Assembly: GCA_049516395.1 (NCBI GenBank)
Contig: JBEKTD010000011.1
Span: 27,573-91,572, forward strand
Reading direction: 5' to 3'
Length of the DNA: 64,000 nucleotides
DNA from: Fen-1362 sp049516395
Lineage (GTDB): Bacteria > Planctomycetota > Phycisphaerae > Sedimentisphaerales > Anaerobacaceae
Part shown: positions 9,030-17,530 of the stretch, in pieces
Numbering within the stretch: the first letter of the stretch is position 1
Layout: the number at the start of each line of letters is the position of its first letter
Notes under the pieces: model-generated
Told to the model about the DNA's origin: nothing
Database searches by the model: none
What the model saw: only the letters and a program-made list of their open reading frames with translations
Translations under genes and position numbers: made by a program

Positions 9030-9263
9030 TCACGATACCATAATCTTATCAACTATCGCCCTGCCGAGGGCCATTTTCGAGTTTTTGACGTTTATGACGA
9101 ACGGCCCGGACCTTCCGTTATGCACCACCGTTACCTGTGTTTTGGGCAAAAGCCCAAGCGTAGTCAGCCGGACTCTCATACCCCGTCCGCCCTCGATTCT
9201 TATTATGTTGACGGTTTGTCCTTCCGCAATTTCCGACAATGGCCTTGTGATTGTGGTTTCCAT
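9030..9263 (-). CDS. feoA: Ferrous iron transport protein A
   Basis: Small cytoplasmic SH3-like partner of FeoB, 77 residues. Visible family features are the opening LSEIAEGQTVNIIRIEGG and the later MRLTTLGLLPKTQVTVV-type block with the usual G...R...GLLP spacing, then the ALGRAIVDKIMV ending. It sits 3 bp after the DtxR-type regulator gene and 65 bp before feoB on the same strand, so the three genes form one iron-uptake unit. Confidence 0.92.
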   Translation of the reverse strand: METTITRPLSEIAEGQTVNIIRIEGGRGMRVRLTTLGLLPKTQVTVVHNGRSGPFVINVKNSKMALGRAIVDKIMVS

Positions 9264-9266
9264 ATT

Positions 9267-9716
9267 TTATCTTTTTGCAGCTTTGCCCCTTGCGATACTC
9301 GTCGCAACTCTTCCGTGTCGGGCTTTCTTTTTGGTTAAATTCGTGAAATCACGCATACGTGATATTATGACCGGGCCCAAGAGATGCTCCGCCTTGCATG
9401 CGGCTTTTTGAGCAACAGCCGGATCGACGCCGAGCACATCCACAAAAAACGTCTTTATTATTTCATGCCTTTGGGCAACGCGTCCCGCCTGCAAAACGCC
9501 CTTCTGCGTGAGAGTTACACAGTCGTATGGCTTGTAATTAACGAATCCCCTTTTGGCGAGCAGCTTCAGCGCCCCCGTAACGGAAGGTTTGGCCACATCA
9601 AGAGATGCCGATATATCCTTGCTTCGGGCTACACCAGTCCTGTCGGCCACATTCAAAATGGCTTCAAGATAATCTTCCAGCGAAGCGCTTAAATTTATGT
9701 TTTCACGAGCACACAT
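9267..9716 (-). CDS. DtxR/MntR-family metal-dependent transcriptional regulator
   Basis: A 149-residue repressor: N-terminal winged helix (about 10-70; LEDYLEAI...RSKDISASLDVAKPSVTGAL...GFVNY) and a metal-binding dimerisation domain (about 75-130) with the family pattern RHEIIKTFF...LGV...A...ACKAEH. There is no C-terminal SH3 domain, so it is the short MntR/TroR-like form. The gene leads feoA-feoB, with a 3-bp gap to feoA. A palindrome lies one base upstream of the ATG, with no Shine-Dalgarno between, so the mRNA may be leaderless and the gene self-repressed. Whether Fe or Mn is the co-repressor is not visible; the neighbours favour iron. Confidence 0.88.
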   Translation of the reverse strand: MCARENINLSASLEDYLEAILNVADRTGVARSKDISASLDVAKPSVTGALKLLAKRGFVNYKPYDCVTLTQKGVLQAGRVAQRHEIIKTFFVDVLGVDPAVAQKAACKAEHLLGPVIISRMRDFTNLTKKKARHGRVATSIARGKAAKR

Positions 9717-9717
9717 A

Positions 9718-9733
9718 GTTAGTTACGACTAAC
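9718..9733. promoter_or_regulatory. DtxR-type operator candidate before the regulator gene
   Basis: Inverted repeat GTTAGT-TACG-ACTAAC directly before the start codon at 9716 (minus strand). Same 6-4-6 architecture and GTTAG/CTAAC arms as the feoB-proximal site, consistent with autoregulation. Confidence 0.6.
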
Positions 9734-9852
9734 ATTTTATCCCGGCCGCACAATTATGTCAACTATTTTTATTTTTTATCCGGCGGCAGATGATTTATTA
9801 TGATCGGAAAAACCTTGTTGAGCAGGCAAGGCGGTGTTAAAATACTCTCATA

Positions 9853-9927
9853 CGGGGCGTGGCGCAGTTTGGCTAGCGCACTTGCATGGGGTGCAAGGGG
9901 TCGCAGGTTCGAGTCCTGTCGCCCCGA
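9853..9927 (+). tRNA. tRNA-Pro (GGG)
   Basis: Acceptor CGGGGCG pairs with CGCCCCG, discriminator A. D-arm GGCGCAG...CTAGCGC, anticodon stem CTTGC/GCAAG with loop ATGGGGT (anticodon GGG), and T-arm GCAGGTTCGAGTCCTGT are all present. CCA is not encoded. Confidence 0.95.
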
Positions 9928-10077
9928 TTTTGGCTGGCTCCTGCCAGCCAAAATAGAGCAGGTGAACAATGGAACAGGTGAGCAGGTGATAACTATCAGC
10001 TCACGCCGGAAATTGGTTCAAGCGAAATAATCGGCCGGTTCACCTGCGGTCTACTGCTCAACTCTCAACTTACTCAA

Positions 10078-10308
10078 ATGGAATTCGGGCCGCAACAAAT
10101 CGGTAAATTACTGATAGCTATCGGGGCGACAATCATTCTGATTGGGGCGTTGTTTTTATTACTGGGCCAGTTCGGCTTCTTCAAACTGCCCGGCGACCTG
10201 AATTTCGGCTCAAAAAACTGGCGGGTATTCTTCCCAATAACAAGCTGCTTAATCATCTCAATCTTGCTTACGCTGATTTTCTGGCTGATAAGTTATTTAC
10301 GCCGATAA
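10078..10308 (+). CDS. DUF2905 family small membrane protein
   Basis: A 76-residue protein with two membrane segments (about 8-30 and 52-73) joined by a short loop containing LPGDLNFGSKN and the YFP-like FFPITSC stretch. This arrangement matches the DUF2905 family, whose function is unknown. It follows tRNA-Pro by 150 bp and converges on cinA, with which its 3' end overlaps by 12 bp. The opposing overlap suggests no terminator for either gene. Confidence 0.75.
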   Translation: MEFGPQQIGKLLIAIGATIILIGALFLLLGQFGFFKLPGDLNFGSKNWRVFFPITSCLIISILLTLIFWLISYLRR

Positions 10309-11541
10309 ATCGAAAGACAAGCGAAGCATATTAAGAGCAGTCAGTGCGGCCCTGGTGCGAATCAACTCCCTCGTATAAGAAAACAGGCATTTCTTCGTTT
10401 GGCAATCGTTCTGGTCGCAAACGCTAATATACACAAGGCCGACGGGCCTTTGTTTGCTGCCGCCCGCGGGACCTGCGATACCGGTTATAGCAATAGCGAA
10501 ATCCGACTTTGCTTTATGTCTTGCGGCAATCGCCATAGCAGAAGCCACCTGTTCGCTGACCGCGCCGTGTTTTTCAATGAGTTGCTTTGGCACGCCGAGC
10601 AGCTCGGTCTTGGCTCTGTTGCTGTAAGTTATCCAGCCATGGGTGAAGTATTCGCTTGCGCCGGGGATATCAGTAATGAGCTTTGTCAAAAGCCCTCCCG
10701 TGCAGGATTCAGCAACGGTGATTGTCTTTCGGTGCTGCAGCAGCCAGTGCCCTACCACTTCCGGCAGTGTCTGGTCATCGACGCCGAAGATGAGGTCACC
10801 GAGAAGCGAACGGAGGTGCTTAACGTCTTTTTGGGCTATTTGCTCGGCTTGTTTTTTCGTCTTCGCGGAGGCGACGACGTGAAGCGTAATTACGCCCGAA
10901 TTGACGGTTGAGTTTACTAGCGGGTTTCTGCCGCGATACATAAGGTCGCCGACTTTTTCCGCAAGGGCCGATTCGCCCACGCCAAAACACCGGACTTTTT
11001 TGACAATAGTAAAGCCGCCAGTTCCCTTCTTTGCCAAACGGGGCAGGACGGATTTTTCAAGCATCTCTTTCATTTCGACCGGCACACCGGGCATAGCGAA
11101 AAAGAGTTTTTTCTTCATTTTGGCAAAAATGCCAGGCGCCGTGCCGAACGGGTTTTCGAGTGGCGATGCGCCTTTTGGAACACAGGCCTGAATGGTATTA
11201 TTTTCCGGCATAGGCAATCCCCTGTCGGCAAAGAATTTTCGGATGTCCTTCAACAGGGCCGGTTTGACCTGTAATTTGACTCCCAGTAATTCCGCGAAGG
11301 CCTGTCGAGTAAGGTCGTCATCTGTCGGTCCCAGGCCGCCCGTAACGATGACTATATCCGCGTCTTCGGCAGCACGCTTGAGCGAACGGACGATTTGCTT
11401 TATATCGTCGCCAACCGTATAAGCGTTAACGACCGGTATGCCAACTTCAAGCAGCCAGCCGCAGATATACGAACAGTTCGTGTCGGTCGTGTGGCCGTTG
11501 AGAAGCTCGTTACCTATACTGATTACGCACGCGGTTGCCAT
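10297..11541 (-). CDS. cinA: CinA-like protein: MoCF-type domain plus nicotinamide-nucleotide amidohydrolase domain
   Basis: A 414-residue protein involved in NAD salvage: the C-terminal PncC domain deamidates NMN, and the N-terminal COG1058 domain in homologues hydrolyses ADP-ribose or NAD-type pyrophosphates. The N-terminal domain covers about 3-170 (ISIGNELLNGHTTDTN; VIVTGGLGPTDDD), and the PncC domain about 255-405 (TVAESCTGGLL; GWITYSN; AITGIAGPAGG). The start at 11541 is preferred because the family begins a few residues before ISIGNELL; an upstream in-frame start would add an unconserved tail. It converges on the DUF2905 gene. Confidence 0.92.
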   Translation of the reverse strand: MATACVISIGNELLNGHTTDTNCSYICGWLLEVGIPVVNAYTVGDDIKQIVRSLKRAAEDADIVIVTGGLGPTDDDLTRQAFAELLGVKLQVKPALLKDIRKFFADRGLPMPENNTIQACVPKGASPLENPFGTAPGIFAKMKKKLFFAMPGVPVEMKEMLEKSVLPRLAKKGTGGFTIVKKVRCFGVGESALAEKVGDLMYRGRNPLVNSTVNSGVITLHVVASAKTKKQAEQIAQKDVKHLRSLLGDLIFGVDDQTLPEVVGHWLLQHRKTITVAESCTGGLLTKLITDIPGASEYFTHGWITYSNRAKTELLGVPKQLIEKHGAVSEQVASAMAIAARHKAKSDFAIAITGIAGPAGGSKQRPVGLVYISVCDQNDCQTKKCLFSYTRELIRTRAALTALNMLRLSFDLSA

Positions 11542-11592
11542 AATGCTAGATTCTACCACTAAGGCACAAAGAGACAAATAATTTTTAACCAC

Positions 11593-11623
11593 GGACTTGC
11601 CCGCCGGAGCTTTAGCAAAGGTG
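11593..11623. repeat. Dispersed CTAAAGCT-type palindromic repeat, copy 2
   Basis: GGACTTGCCCGCCGGAGC followed by TTTAGCAAAGGTG; on the minus strand this reads as CCTTTGCTAAAGCTCC-GGCGGGCAAG, related to the copies at 131-160 and 17324-17354. It lies just upstream of cinA. Confidence 0.45.
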
Positions 11624-11768
11624 TATTACACGGAAAGTTTTTAGTTTTTAGTTGTGTACGCGGGATACAATAAGCACGACGGAAGACGAATTGGACAAAG
11701 GCCAACCGCACCGGCAAGAACAGTACTTCCTCACAACACCGGCCATTGCGGAGCGTTCTCGTGTCGAA

Positions 11769-12644
11769 TCAAAAAGTAAAGATGGTCCCGAAACTTAGAC
11801 TTTTATCCAGTTCGCGCTTGTTGACGATTCCTCCCAAGTCAATACCATCGTCAAATTCTGTATAGAACGATAATGTCTGATTGACTCTATAGCCACATCT
11901 TAGTTGTAGAAAACATGCTATGGGGTCGGCCTCATAATTATAGTCGACCTGGGGCCGGCTGTTCCCCAAGGGAAGAAAGAAACGGCAGGCAAGATACACC
12001 GGGGATTCGTTTATCTTATCAAGAGTGATGGCGTAGTCAAGCGCATATCGTGAGACTACACGATCCTCAAAAGGAAGGACTCCCGGGTTTGTGTCAAATT
12101 CATTATGAGGTGGAAAAAAGTAGAACTCCAGCGAATTGCTGACCTGTGCCAGACGACAGGGAAAAGAAAAGTCATAGCCGAGCAGAACAGCATTCCATTC
12201 GACCGATTCGATGTTTTTACGATCGCCATTGATATAATACTTGGAGTTCTTGTAACCGACCGAGAAATTCCATGGTAGTTTATATCGGAGTCCCCATTCA
12301 CCCTGTGTGGCGATGAGATCGGAATCGGAATAATCCGGGCCCAACAGCATATCCGCATCGATAGTAACGGAGAGATCCGGGGAAACAGGCGTTATCGGTA
12401 TGAGCACTGAGGTATATACACCGTAAGCAGCTTTGTCTTTTGTATAGAGTGCCTGAGGAAGGAGATACTTGTAGCCCGGCAGATATATTCGCGGGGACAC
12501 GTAGAACATATCGTTCTGGTCCGGCAATCTCTCCAAAGGTATATGTCCGTATGTTATTCCTGCCGAAAATGCCAACACCATCGCAAACAGAGCTGATATG
12601 CACTGTGGTTGGTGCACCAACTTTTTTATCGCTGTTATTTTCAT
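11769..12644 (-). CDS. Exported protein, probable outer-membrane beta-barrel
   Basis: 291 residues with a signal peptide (basic start, hydrophobic to about 32, likely cut near TYG-H). The rest is rich in alternating aromatic and polar strands (for example WGLRYKLPWNFSVGYKNSKYY, CRFFLPLGNSR, LQLRCGYRVNQTLSFYTEFDDGIDL) and ends in SLSFGTIFTF. A C-terminal aromatic residue is a usual outer-membrane barrel signature. AAGGAG lies before the ATG. I do not recognise a named family; transporter or surface-protein roles are both open. It stands alone between two leftward genes. Confidence 0.6.
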   Translation of the reverse strand: MKITAIKKLVHQPQCISALFAMVLAFSAGITYGHIPLERLPDQNDMFYVSPRIYLPGYKYLLPQALYTKDKAAYGVYTSVLIPITPVSPDLSVTIDADMLLGPDYSDSDLIATQGEWGLRYKLPWNFSVGYKNSKYYINGDRKNIESVEWNAVLLGYDFSFPCRLAQVSNSLEFYFFPPHNEFDTNPGVLPFEDRVVSRYALDYAITLDKINESPVYLACRFFLPLGNSRPQVDYNYEADPIACFLQLRCGYRVNQTLSFYTEFDDGIDLGGIVNKRELDKSLSFGTIFTF

Positions 12645-12733
12645 TCTTCTCCTTTATTCCTAAACTCACCTTGATTTCTACCACAAAACTTCCAAGACGT
12701 CAAATATTACTTTTTGAAATTTTTAAAAATCCA

Positions 12734-12773
12734 CAGTAAAGAACCACCAGTTAAAACGAGTGATTCTTTACTG
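12734..12773. repeat. Long hairpin in an intergenic region
   Basis: CAGTAAAGAACCAC at 12734-12747 faces GTGATTCTTTACTG at 12760-12773: 14-bp arms with one mismatch around a 12-base loop. No T-run follows on either strand, so it is not a plain terminator. It could be a regulatory hairpin or a MITE remnant. Confidence 0.5.
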
Positions 12774-12857
12774 GTATTCTCAATCCCGTTTTTTGGGGTT
12801 GCGGCCATAGGCCACACCAGGCAACCTGTGGCAAATTTACATACGCCTTAGTTAACA

Positions 12858-13901
12858 CTACGGCGAATAAAATTCAATCATTGCTTTGACGACCCCATCT
12901 CGGTAATCGGCGACAAGGTCAAACGCCTCATTTGCCTGTTCAAGTTTAAAACGGTGGGTAATGAATGAGTCAATCGCTGCCCTGCCTGACGCTACAAGCT
13001 CAATCGCCTGCGAAGCGCAGCGATTTTGTCTGCGGACGTTGATAATGGTAATCTCTTTTCTTCTGATGCGGTCAATGGGAAAACTTACACGGTCGGATTC
13101 AGGGATACCCACGAGCATAAGAATACCGCCCGGCCGCAGAACTTCGACGGCCTGGTCGATTGTCTCCTGCTTACCTGCGCATTCGCAGGCAATATCAACG
13201 CCTAATGGTTCAAGCTGAAGAATATCCTTCACGACATCGTTCTTATCAGGATTGCTGGCCCAGCTTGCACCGGCCTTTTTTGCGAACTCAACGCGATAAT
13301 CAACCTTGTCTGTCATATAAACGGAGCCGGCGCCATGTATTTTTGCGGCAACCAGACAGCTTAAGCCGATAGGGCCTGAGCCAAAAATGGCTATTTTGTC
13401 GTCTTTGGCCAATCGGGATTGCTGAACGGTATAAACGCCAATCGCGAACGGTTCGCAGAGAGCGGCCTGTTCGTGAGTCAATCGCCCAGTTGTCGGCAGG
13501 CAGCAATCTCCGGGCATAACGATATATTCGCAAAGACACCCGGCCAGCTCACCAGGAACGCCGAGAAATTTCAAGTTACAGCAGGTGTTCTCTCTGCCCA
13601 TTTTGCACTGGGGACATTCGTGGCAGGAGACAGCGGGTTCGACGGCGACTGTATCGCCGGGTTTGACGTGCTTTACCTTTTTGCCGACCGCTTCTACGGT
13701 CGCGGAGCATTCATGCCCTACAACGTAGGGATATTGAACGATTTTTGAACCGATTCTGCCTGAGAGGTAATAATGGACGTCGCTGCCGCAGACCCCGACG
13801 ACCGCGACTTTCAGGAGAACATCGCTGTCGTTTTTTATGGATGGCTTCGGCAAATCAATTACTTGTGCCTGTCTTATGCCCGTCAGCACAGCTGCCTTCA
13901 T
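12858..13901 (-). CDS. Zinc-dependent medium-chain alcohol dehydrogenase (sorbitol/threonine dehydrogenase-like)
   Basis: A 347-residue NAD(P)-dependent polyol or alcohol dehydrogenase. Catalytic zinc ligands are in GVCGSDVHYY and VGHECSATVE. The structural zinc cysteines are in the ECPQCKMGRENTC cluster. The Rossmann motif is IFGSGPIGLSCL. The start at 13901 is chosen because GGAG precedes it and MKAAVLTG is the usual opening; a farther in-frame start would add 27 unconserved residues. The set of motifs is nearest to the sorbitol (L-iditol) dehydrogenase group, but the substrate is not determined. No sugar-transport genes are adjacent. Confidence 0.85.
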   Translation of the reverse strand: MKAAVLTGIRQAQVIDLPKPSIKNDSDVLLKVAVVGVCGSDVHYYLSGRIGSKIVQYPYVVGHECSATVEAVGKKVKHVKPGDTVAVEPAVSCHECPQCKMGRENTCCNLKFLGVPGELAGCLCEYIVMPGDCCLPTTGRLTHEQAALCEPFAIGVYTVQQSRLAKDDKIAIFGSGPIGLSCLVAAKIHGAGSVYMTDKVDYRVEFAKKAGASWASNPDKNDVVKDILQLEPLGVDIACECAGKQETIDQAVEVLRPGGILMLVGIPESDRVSFPIDRIRRKEITIINVRRQNRCASQAIELVASGRAAIDSFITHRFKLEQANEAFDLVADYRDGVVKAMIEFYSP

Positions 13902-14038
13902 CACAAATTCTCCGACAATACAATTTAGCCGCCCTGCTGTCCCGGACGGCCAAACATCACCTGTGCTTATAGCATAAATCAAGCCGGCTCGCCAGTATTA
14001 CGCGAATGATTCGAGTTTTGGCGAAGAAATTGGCGTTT

Positions 14039-16996
14039 CTAATAAATGCTAATTTTAAAGTCGCCAATATAGTTGCTGTCACTGGGCGAATTTAGATTTT
14101 TGAACGTAACGGTCTTCCCGCTCGCGTTTTTAATTTTCAGCGATTTAATAGAGCCAGCGGATATACCGAATGGCACACCGTCATTATCACTCTGGGGGTA
14201 ATTCAAAGTTGCGCTCGGGATATTCGCCGCGGCAATATTGCTGTTGATGAAAGAATTCGGTTCGCCTCTGATGCCCTTCACCGTAACACTCTTAATAGAG
14301 GCCGAAACATTGATATCGTCAGGCAGGTCGGGAAACCCTGTAACGCCGCTTTTAATGCCGGCAAAGCAAAGCGAATTTATCATCGCCCCGGCACTGATTG
14401 TGCCGACGTTTCCATCGGATATTATTTGACTGTTGTTAATGTCATTCTTTGCGGTAAGAGCGCCCAGGGCAAGCACTTTGAGATTCGGCTCCTGGTCGAG
14501 GGTCAGCGTGGCCGCGGTAATATTCAAAGCCGAAACGCTTTTAATCGTATTACAGTGCCACTCACCAGAAAGAGTTCCAGCAGTTTTGATGCTTTTAATC
14601 GTATTACAGTTCCACTCACCAGACAAGGTTCCTGCGGTTTTGATACTGCCGATACCGATAGAGGCGTCTATGGTAACATTCGCGTCCAGGTTGCCTGCAA
14701 TTTTTCGTTTCCTGTCGCCCTTGGTCGTGATAGTGCCGATGGATGGGGCGTTAATTTCGTCGCCGAGCCATTCGGTTGCTGAAATCGCCTTTATCGGTAT
14801 TTGGCTGTTTAACGTCAGGTCAGCCACCCGGTCAAACGCAAGCGACACCGTTGCTTTTTTGTCTGATGAAGAGCCAACGGTTATCGTATTCGACTTATTA
14901 ACGTCATTGATAATCAAACTTGCGAGCGAACCGGATACATTTATATTACCTCGCAGGTTTGTCGTTTTAGCTGTGATTGACTTCAGTGAGTTGTTGTCTT
15001 CGATAGTATTGATATCGCCGACGCTGATTTCCTTCTTTGCCGTGATTGTCAATTGCGATTTTGCGCCTGTATTATACAGGTTCACCTCGCTGAAATTGCT
15101 GTCGCCGCCGACTATTTCGCCATACCCGCCGCCCGTCAAGCTGAACGTAACCGGCACGCCGCAGACGTCGGGGACCGTTAATTTTATGTTCTTGCTTTTT
15201 TTACTGCCGGTTATATTTATATTATTTATATCCCCGAATTCCCACGGAACAACGGTCCCCTTAACCGTGAACGAGAACAGGTTGTTATCGGTGATATCAT
15301 TGTTATCAAAAGAGATGGTCCCCTCATACCCCAAAACGTTTACCTCGTTTGTACCCAGCGTAACAGTAAAGGTTGTGTAATCGCCCGGAACCAGTACGTT
15401 TACTTCGGGCTGAGTAATAGTAAAATGTGCAGGCTCGTTAATTTCACCAAATACGAGTGTTTCGCTGCCGTTATTACGAATAGTGAAAGTTTTGCTCGGC
15501 CCCGTAAGAGCGACTGGAGCGGTTCCCAGAACAACAGGGTCATCCTGGCCATTGGTAATTTCATTTGCTTCGCAGAAAACCCTTAGCTGAACCCCTTCCG
15601 GGATAATACTGCCGAATTCCCACAGGTCATTCAAATTACCGTCGTTGCCGGAATAATCATATCCTACCCCACCAAAAAGCCACAGGTTGCCGCTTGTATC
15701 CATACAGGAAGCACTGTAACTGCGTGCCCCCGGTATGTAACTCGGATCTGACTCACCCGGCTGGTTGCTGTATATGCCGGGTTGCGCGACGATGCTCGAT
15801 CCACTGACCCATTCCCAGACGGAGCCGTTAAAGTTCCATAAATCATTTAATACCCCGTATTTTCCTTTCTTATCGTATCCCGTCCCGCCGAATAGCCAGA
15901 GATAGCCATAATTATCTCTCCAAGAGGTAGCCCCCAAACGGTCGCCGGGGACATTTTTCGCATTAGGTTCTCCTTGTGTTCCATATACCCCGGCTTTATG
16001 CTGATTGGCAAGATTTGAGCCATTGACCCACGTCCATTCATTAGTAGTGTTAACGTCAAATTTCCAGAAATCGCTCAAATACCCGCCTTTGCCCTTGCTG
16101 TCATACCCATATCCGCCGTAAATCCACAGGTTGCCTTTGGTATCCATCCACAGGACGCTTCCATATCTTGTCCCCGGCACATTAGTCGAGTTTGCGATGC
16201 CTTTGGTACCGTAAACTCCCTTGTGGGAAATGCTTTTTGAGCCGTTGACCCACGTCCATCTGGTACCGCTATACTTCCACAAATCATTCAACATTCCAAT
16301 CGAGCCGCTGCTGCCGTAGCCGTAGCCCCCGAAAAGCCACAGTGTCCCGTTGCTGTCCGTACAGGTTGCGCTCCCCCATCTCGCCCCGGGCGTATTATTT
16401 GAGTTAGCAACCCCCATTGTTCCATAATACACACCATATTGACTGGCGGTACTTGAGCCGCTCACCCAGGCCCATTTATCGCTACTGGTGTTAAACTTCC
16501 ATAAATCATTTAATAATCCGAGGGTCATATTGACATCGTATCCATATCCGCCGAAAAGATAGAGATAGCCGATGGTACCGCTGGTGTCTGTCCACGAAAC
16601 ACTATTGCTTCTCGCACCGGGTGTGTTATTCGCAGCAAAAGCCCCTTTGGTGCCATACGTTCCGCCCTGATAGGATATACCGGTCATATCATAGCCTGTT
16701 ACCAATGCCCAGTCCGCCCCATCAAACTTCCATAAACCGTTCAGCAGGCCCGGACTCGCGCTGCCGTCACTACCTAATCCATACCCGCCGAAAAACCACA
16801 GGTTTCCGCCGCTGTCTATCCAGGAGACACATTCCTCTCGTCCGCCGGGGATGTCATTTGTGCCGGTTGGGTTAAAAGAATTGTCGCCGCTGACCCACGT
16901 CCACATCGCGTCGTCAGCAACAGCCGGAACTGAGACAGCAACCAGCAAAATAGCGATGAGCACCATTTTTACGCGTGTTTTTACCATATCTGTCAT
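14039..16996 (-). CDS. Large secreted Kelch-like beta-propeller protein with an anchor/beta-helix C-terminal region
   Basis: 985 residues with a signal peptide (cut near VADD at 28). Residues about 30-450 contain six repeats of roughly 65-70 residues with the core PGAR...W.D..G.LWLFGGYGYD...G.LNDLWKF....W.WV.GS, pointing to a six-bladed propeller. Residues about 470-590 resemble a choice-of-anchor-D-type Ig-like domain (FTIRNNGSETLVF...TFTVTLGTNEV...GTISFDNND). The rest is a repetitive region rich in I-T-V-x-G/S, probably a right-handed beta-helix, and holds an exact-frame 18-residue duplication. No C-terminal sorting motif is seen. GGGGGA precedes the ATG. A surface or matrix binding role is likely but unproven. 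Confidence 0.78.
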   Translation of the reverse strand: MTDMVKTRVKMVLIAILLVAVSVPAVADDAMWTWVSGDNSFNPTGTNDIPGGREECVSWIDSGGNLWFFGGYGLGSDGSASPGLLNGLWKFDGADWALVTGYDMTGISYQGGTYGTKGAFAANNTPGARSNSVSWTDTSGTIGYLYLFGGYGYDVNMTLGLLNDLWKFNTSSDKWAWVSGSSTASQYGVYYGTMGVANSNNTPGARWGSATCTDSNGTLWLFGGYGYGSSGSIGMLNDLWKYSGTRWTWVNGSKSISHKGVYGTKGIANSTNVPGTRYGSVLWMDTKGNLWIYGGYGYDSKGKGGYLSDFWKFDVNTTNEWTWVNGSNLANQHKAGVYGTQGEPNAKNVPGDRLGATSWRDNYGYLWLFGGTGYDKKGKYGVLNDLWNFNGSVWEWVSGSSIVAQPGIYSNQPGESDPSYIPGARSYSASCMDTSGNLWLFGGVGYDYSGNDGNLNDLWEFGSIIPEGVQLRVFCEANEITNGQDDPVVLGTAPVALTGPSKTFTIRNNGSETLVFGEINEPAHFTITQPEVNVLVPGDYTTFTVTLGTNEVNVLGYEGTISFDNNDITDNNLFSFTVKGTVVPWEFGDINNINITGSKKSKNIKLTVPDVCGVPVTFSLTGGGYGEIVGGDSNFSEVNLYNTGAKSQLTITAKKEISVGDINTIEDNNSLKSITAKTTNLRGNINVSGSLASLIINDVNKSNTITVGSSSDKKATVSLAFDRVADLTLNSQIPIKAISATEWLGDEINAPSIGTITTKGDRKRKIAGNLDANVTIDASIGIGSIKTAGTLSGEWNCNTIKSIKTAGTLSGEWHCNTIKSVSALNITAATLTLDQEPNLKVLALGALTAKNDINNSQIISDGNVGTISAGAMINSLCFAGIKSGVTGFPDLPDDINVSASIKSVTVKGIRGEPNSFINSNIAAANIPSATLNYPQSDNDGVPFGISAGSIKSLKIKNASGKTVTFKNLNSPSDSNYIGDFKISIY
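14537..14644 (-). repeat. 54-bp tandem duplication inside the Kelch-like gene
   Basis: Two units, 14537-14590 and 14591-14644, differ at a few bases and encode two copies of an 18-residue unit with core SIKTAGTLSGEW-CNTIK. The phase is kept, so this is a recent in-frame expansion of the beta-helix part. Confidence 0.85.
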
Positions 16997-17156
16997 GATT
17001 TTTCCCCCGATAACAGAATAATCAGGTTTTTATCATACCATATTTATCGGCCGAATAGTCAAATAAAAATGACGGAAAACTACACGAGTTAACACGTGGT
17101 AATTATTGAAGTTTGCCGAATAACCTGCTATTATTGGCCAGGCGGGAATGATATTT

Positions 17157-17230
17157 GCGCCCGTAGCTCAACTGGACAGAGTGCCGGGCTTCGAACCCGG
17201 AGGTTACAGGTTCGACTCCTGTCGGGCGCA
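17157..17230 (+). tRNA. tRNA-Arg (TCG)
   Basis: Acceptor GCGCCCG pairs with CGGGCGC, discriminator A. Anticodon stem CCGGG/CCCGG with loop CTTCGAA gives anticodon TCG. D-arm (AGCTC...GAGT) and T-arm (ACAGGTTCGACTCCTGT) are intact. CCA is not encoded. Confidence 0.95.
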
Positions 17231-17530
17231 CTAAACCACCCCTGTCGGGATTAAAATTTTGTCATTTTTCCGGTCTGCTCGTTGTTCCAATCCGCCCCGC
17301 GTGTCAGTCAGTGTTTCAGTCCGTCCCTGCCCTCCATAGCTCTTGGCGAAGGAGTAACCGTCAGTGTATTTTTATTATCTCCTCCCTCCATTAAGCCATA
17401 AATGCCCTTTTAAACCCCGTTTTTCTAGCACTTACAGAACGGATTTCAATTGCATCAACGCCCATTTGGGAGATAAAATCCTATGCTTGTTGTGATTATG
17501 AATAACTAAATTTGAGGCAGGAGATTTTCA
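17231..17530. other. Non-coding stretch with dispersed repeat copy 3
   Basis: No convincing gene. Bases 17324-17354 (CCCTGCCCTCCATAGC then TCTTGGCGAAGGAG) are on the minus strand a third relative of the CTAAAGCT-type palindrome. The final 15 bases hold the GGCAGGAG ribosome-binding site of the next gene. Confidence 0.5.

Noticed and set aside
14433..15380. Plus-strand frame of 315 codons across the Kelch-like gene
   Set aside because: Antisense to a repetitive secreted protein with a signal peptide and clear repeats; low-complexity and no start signal.
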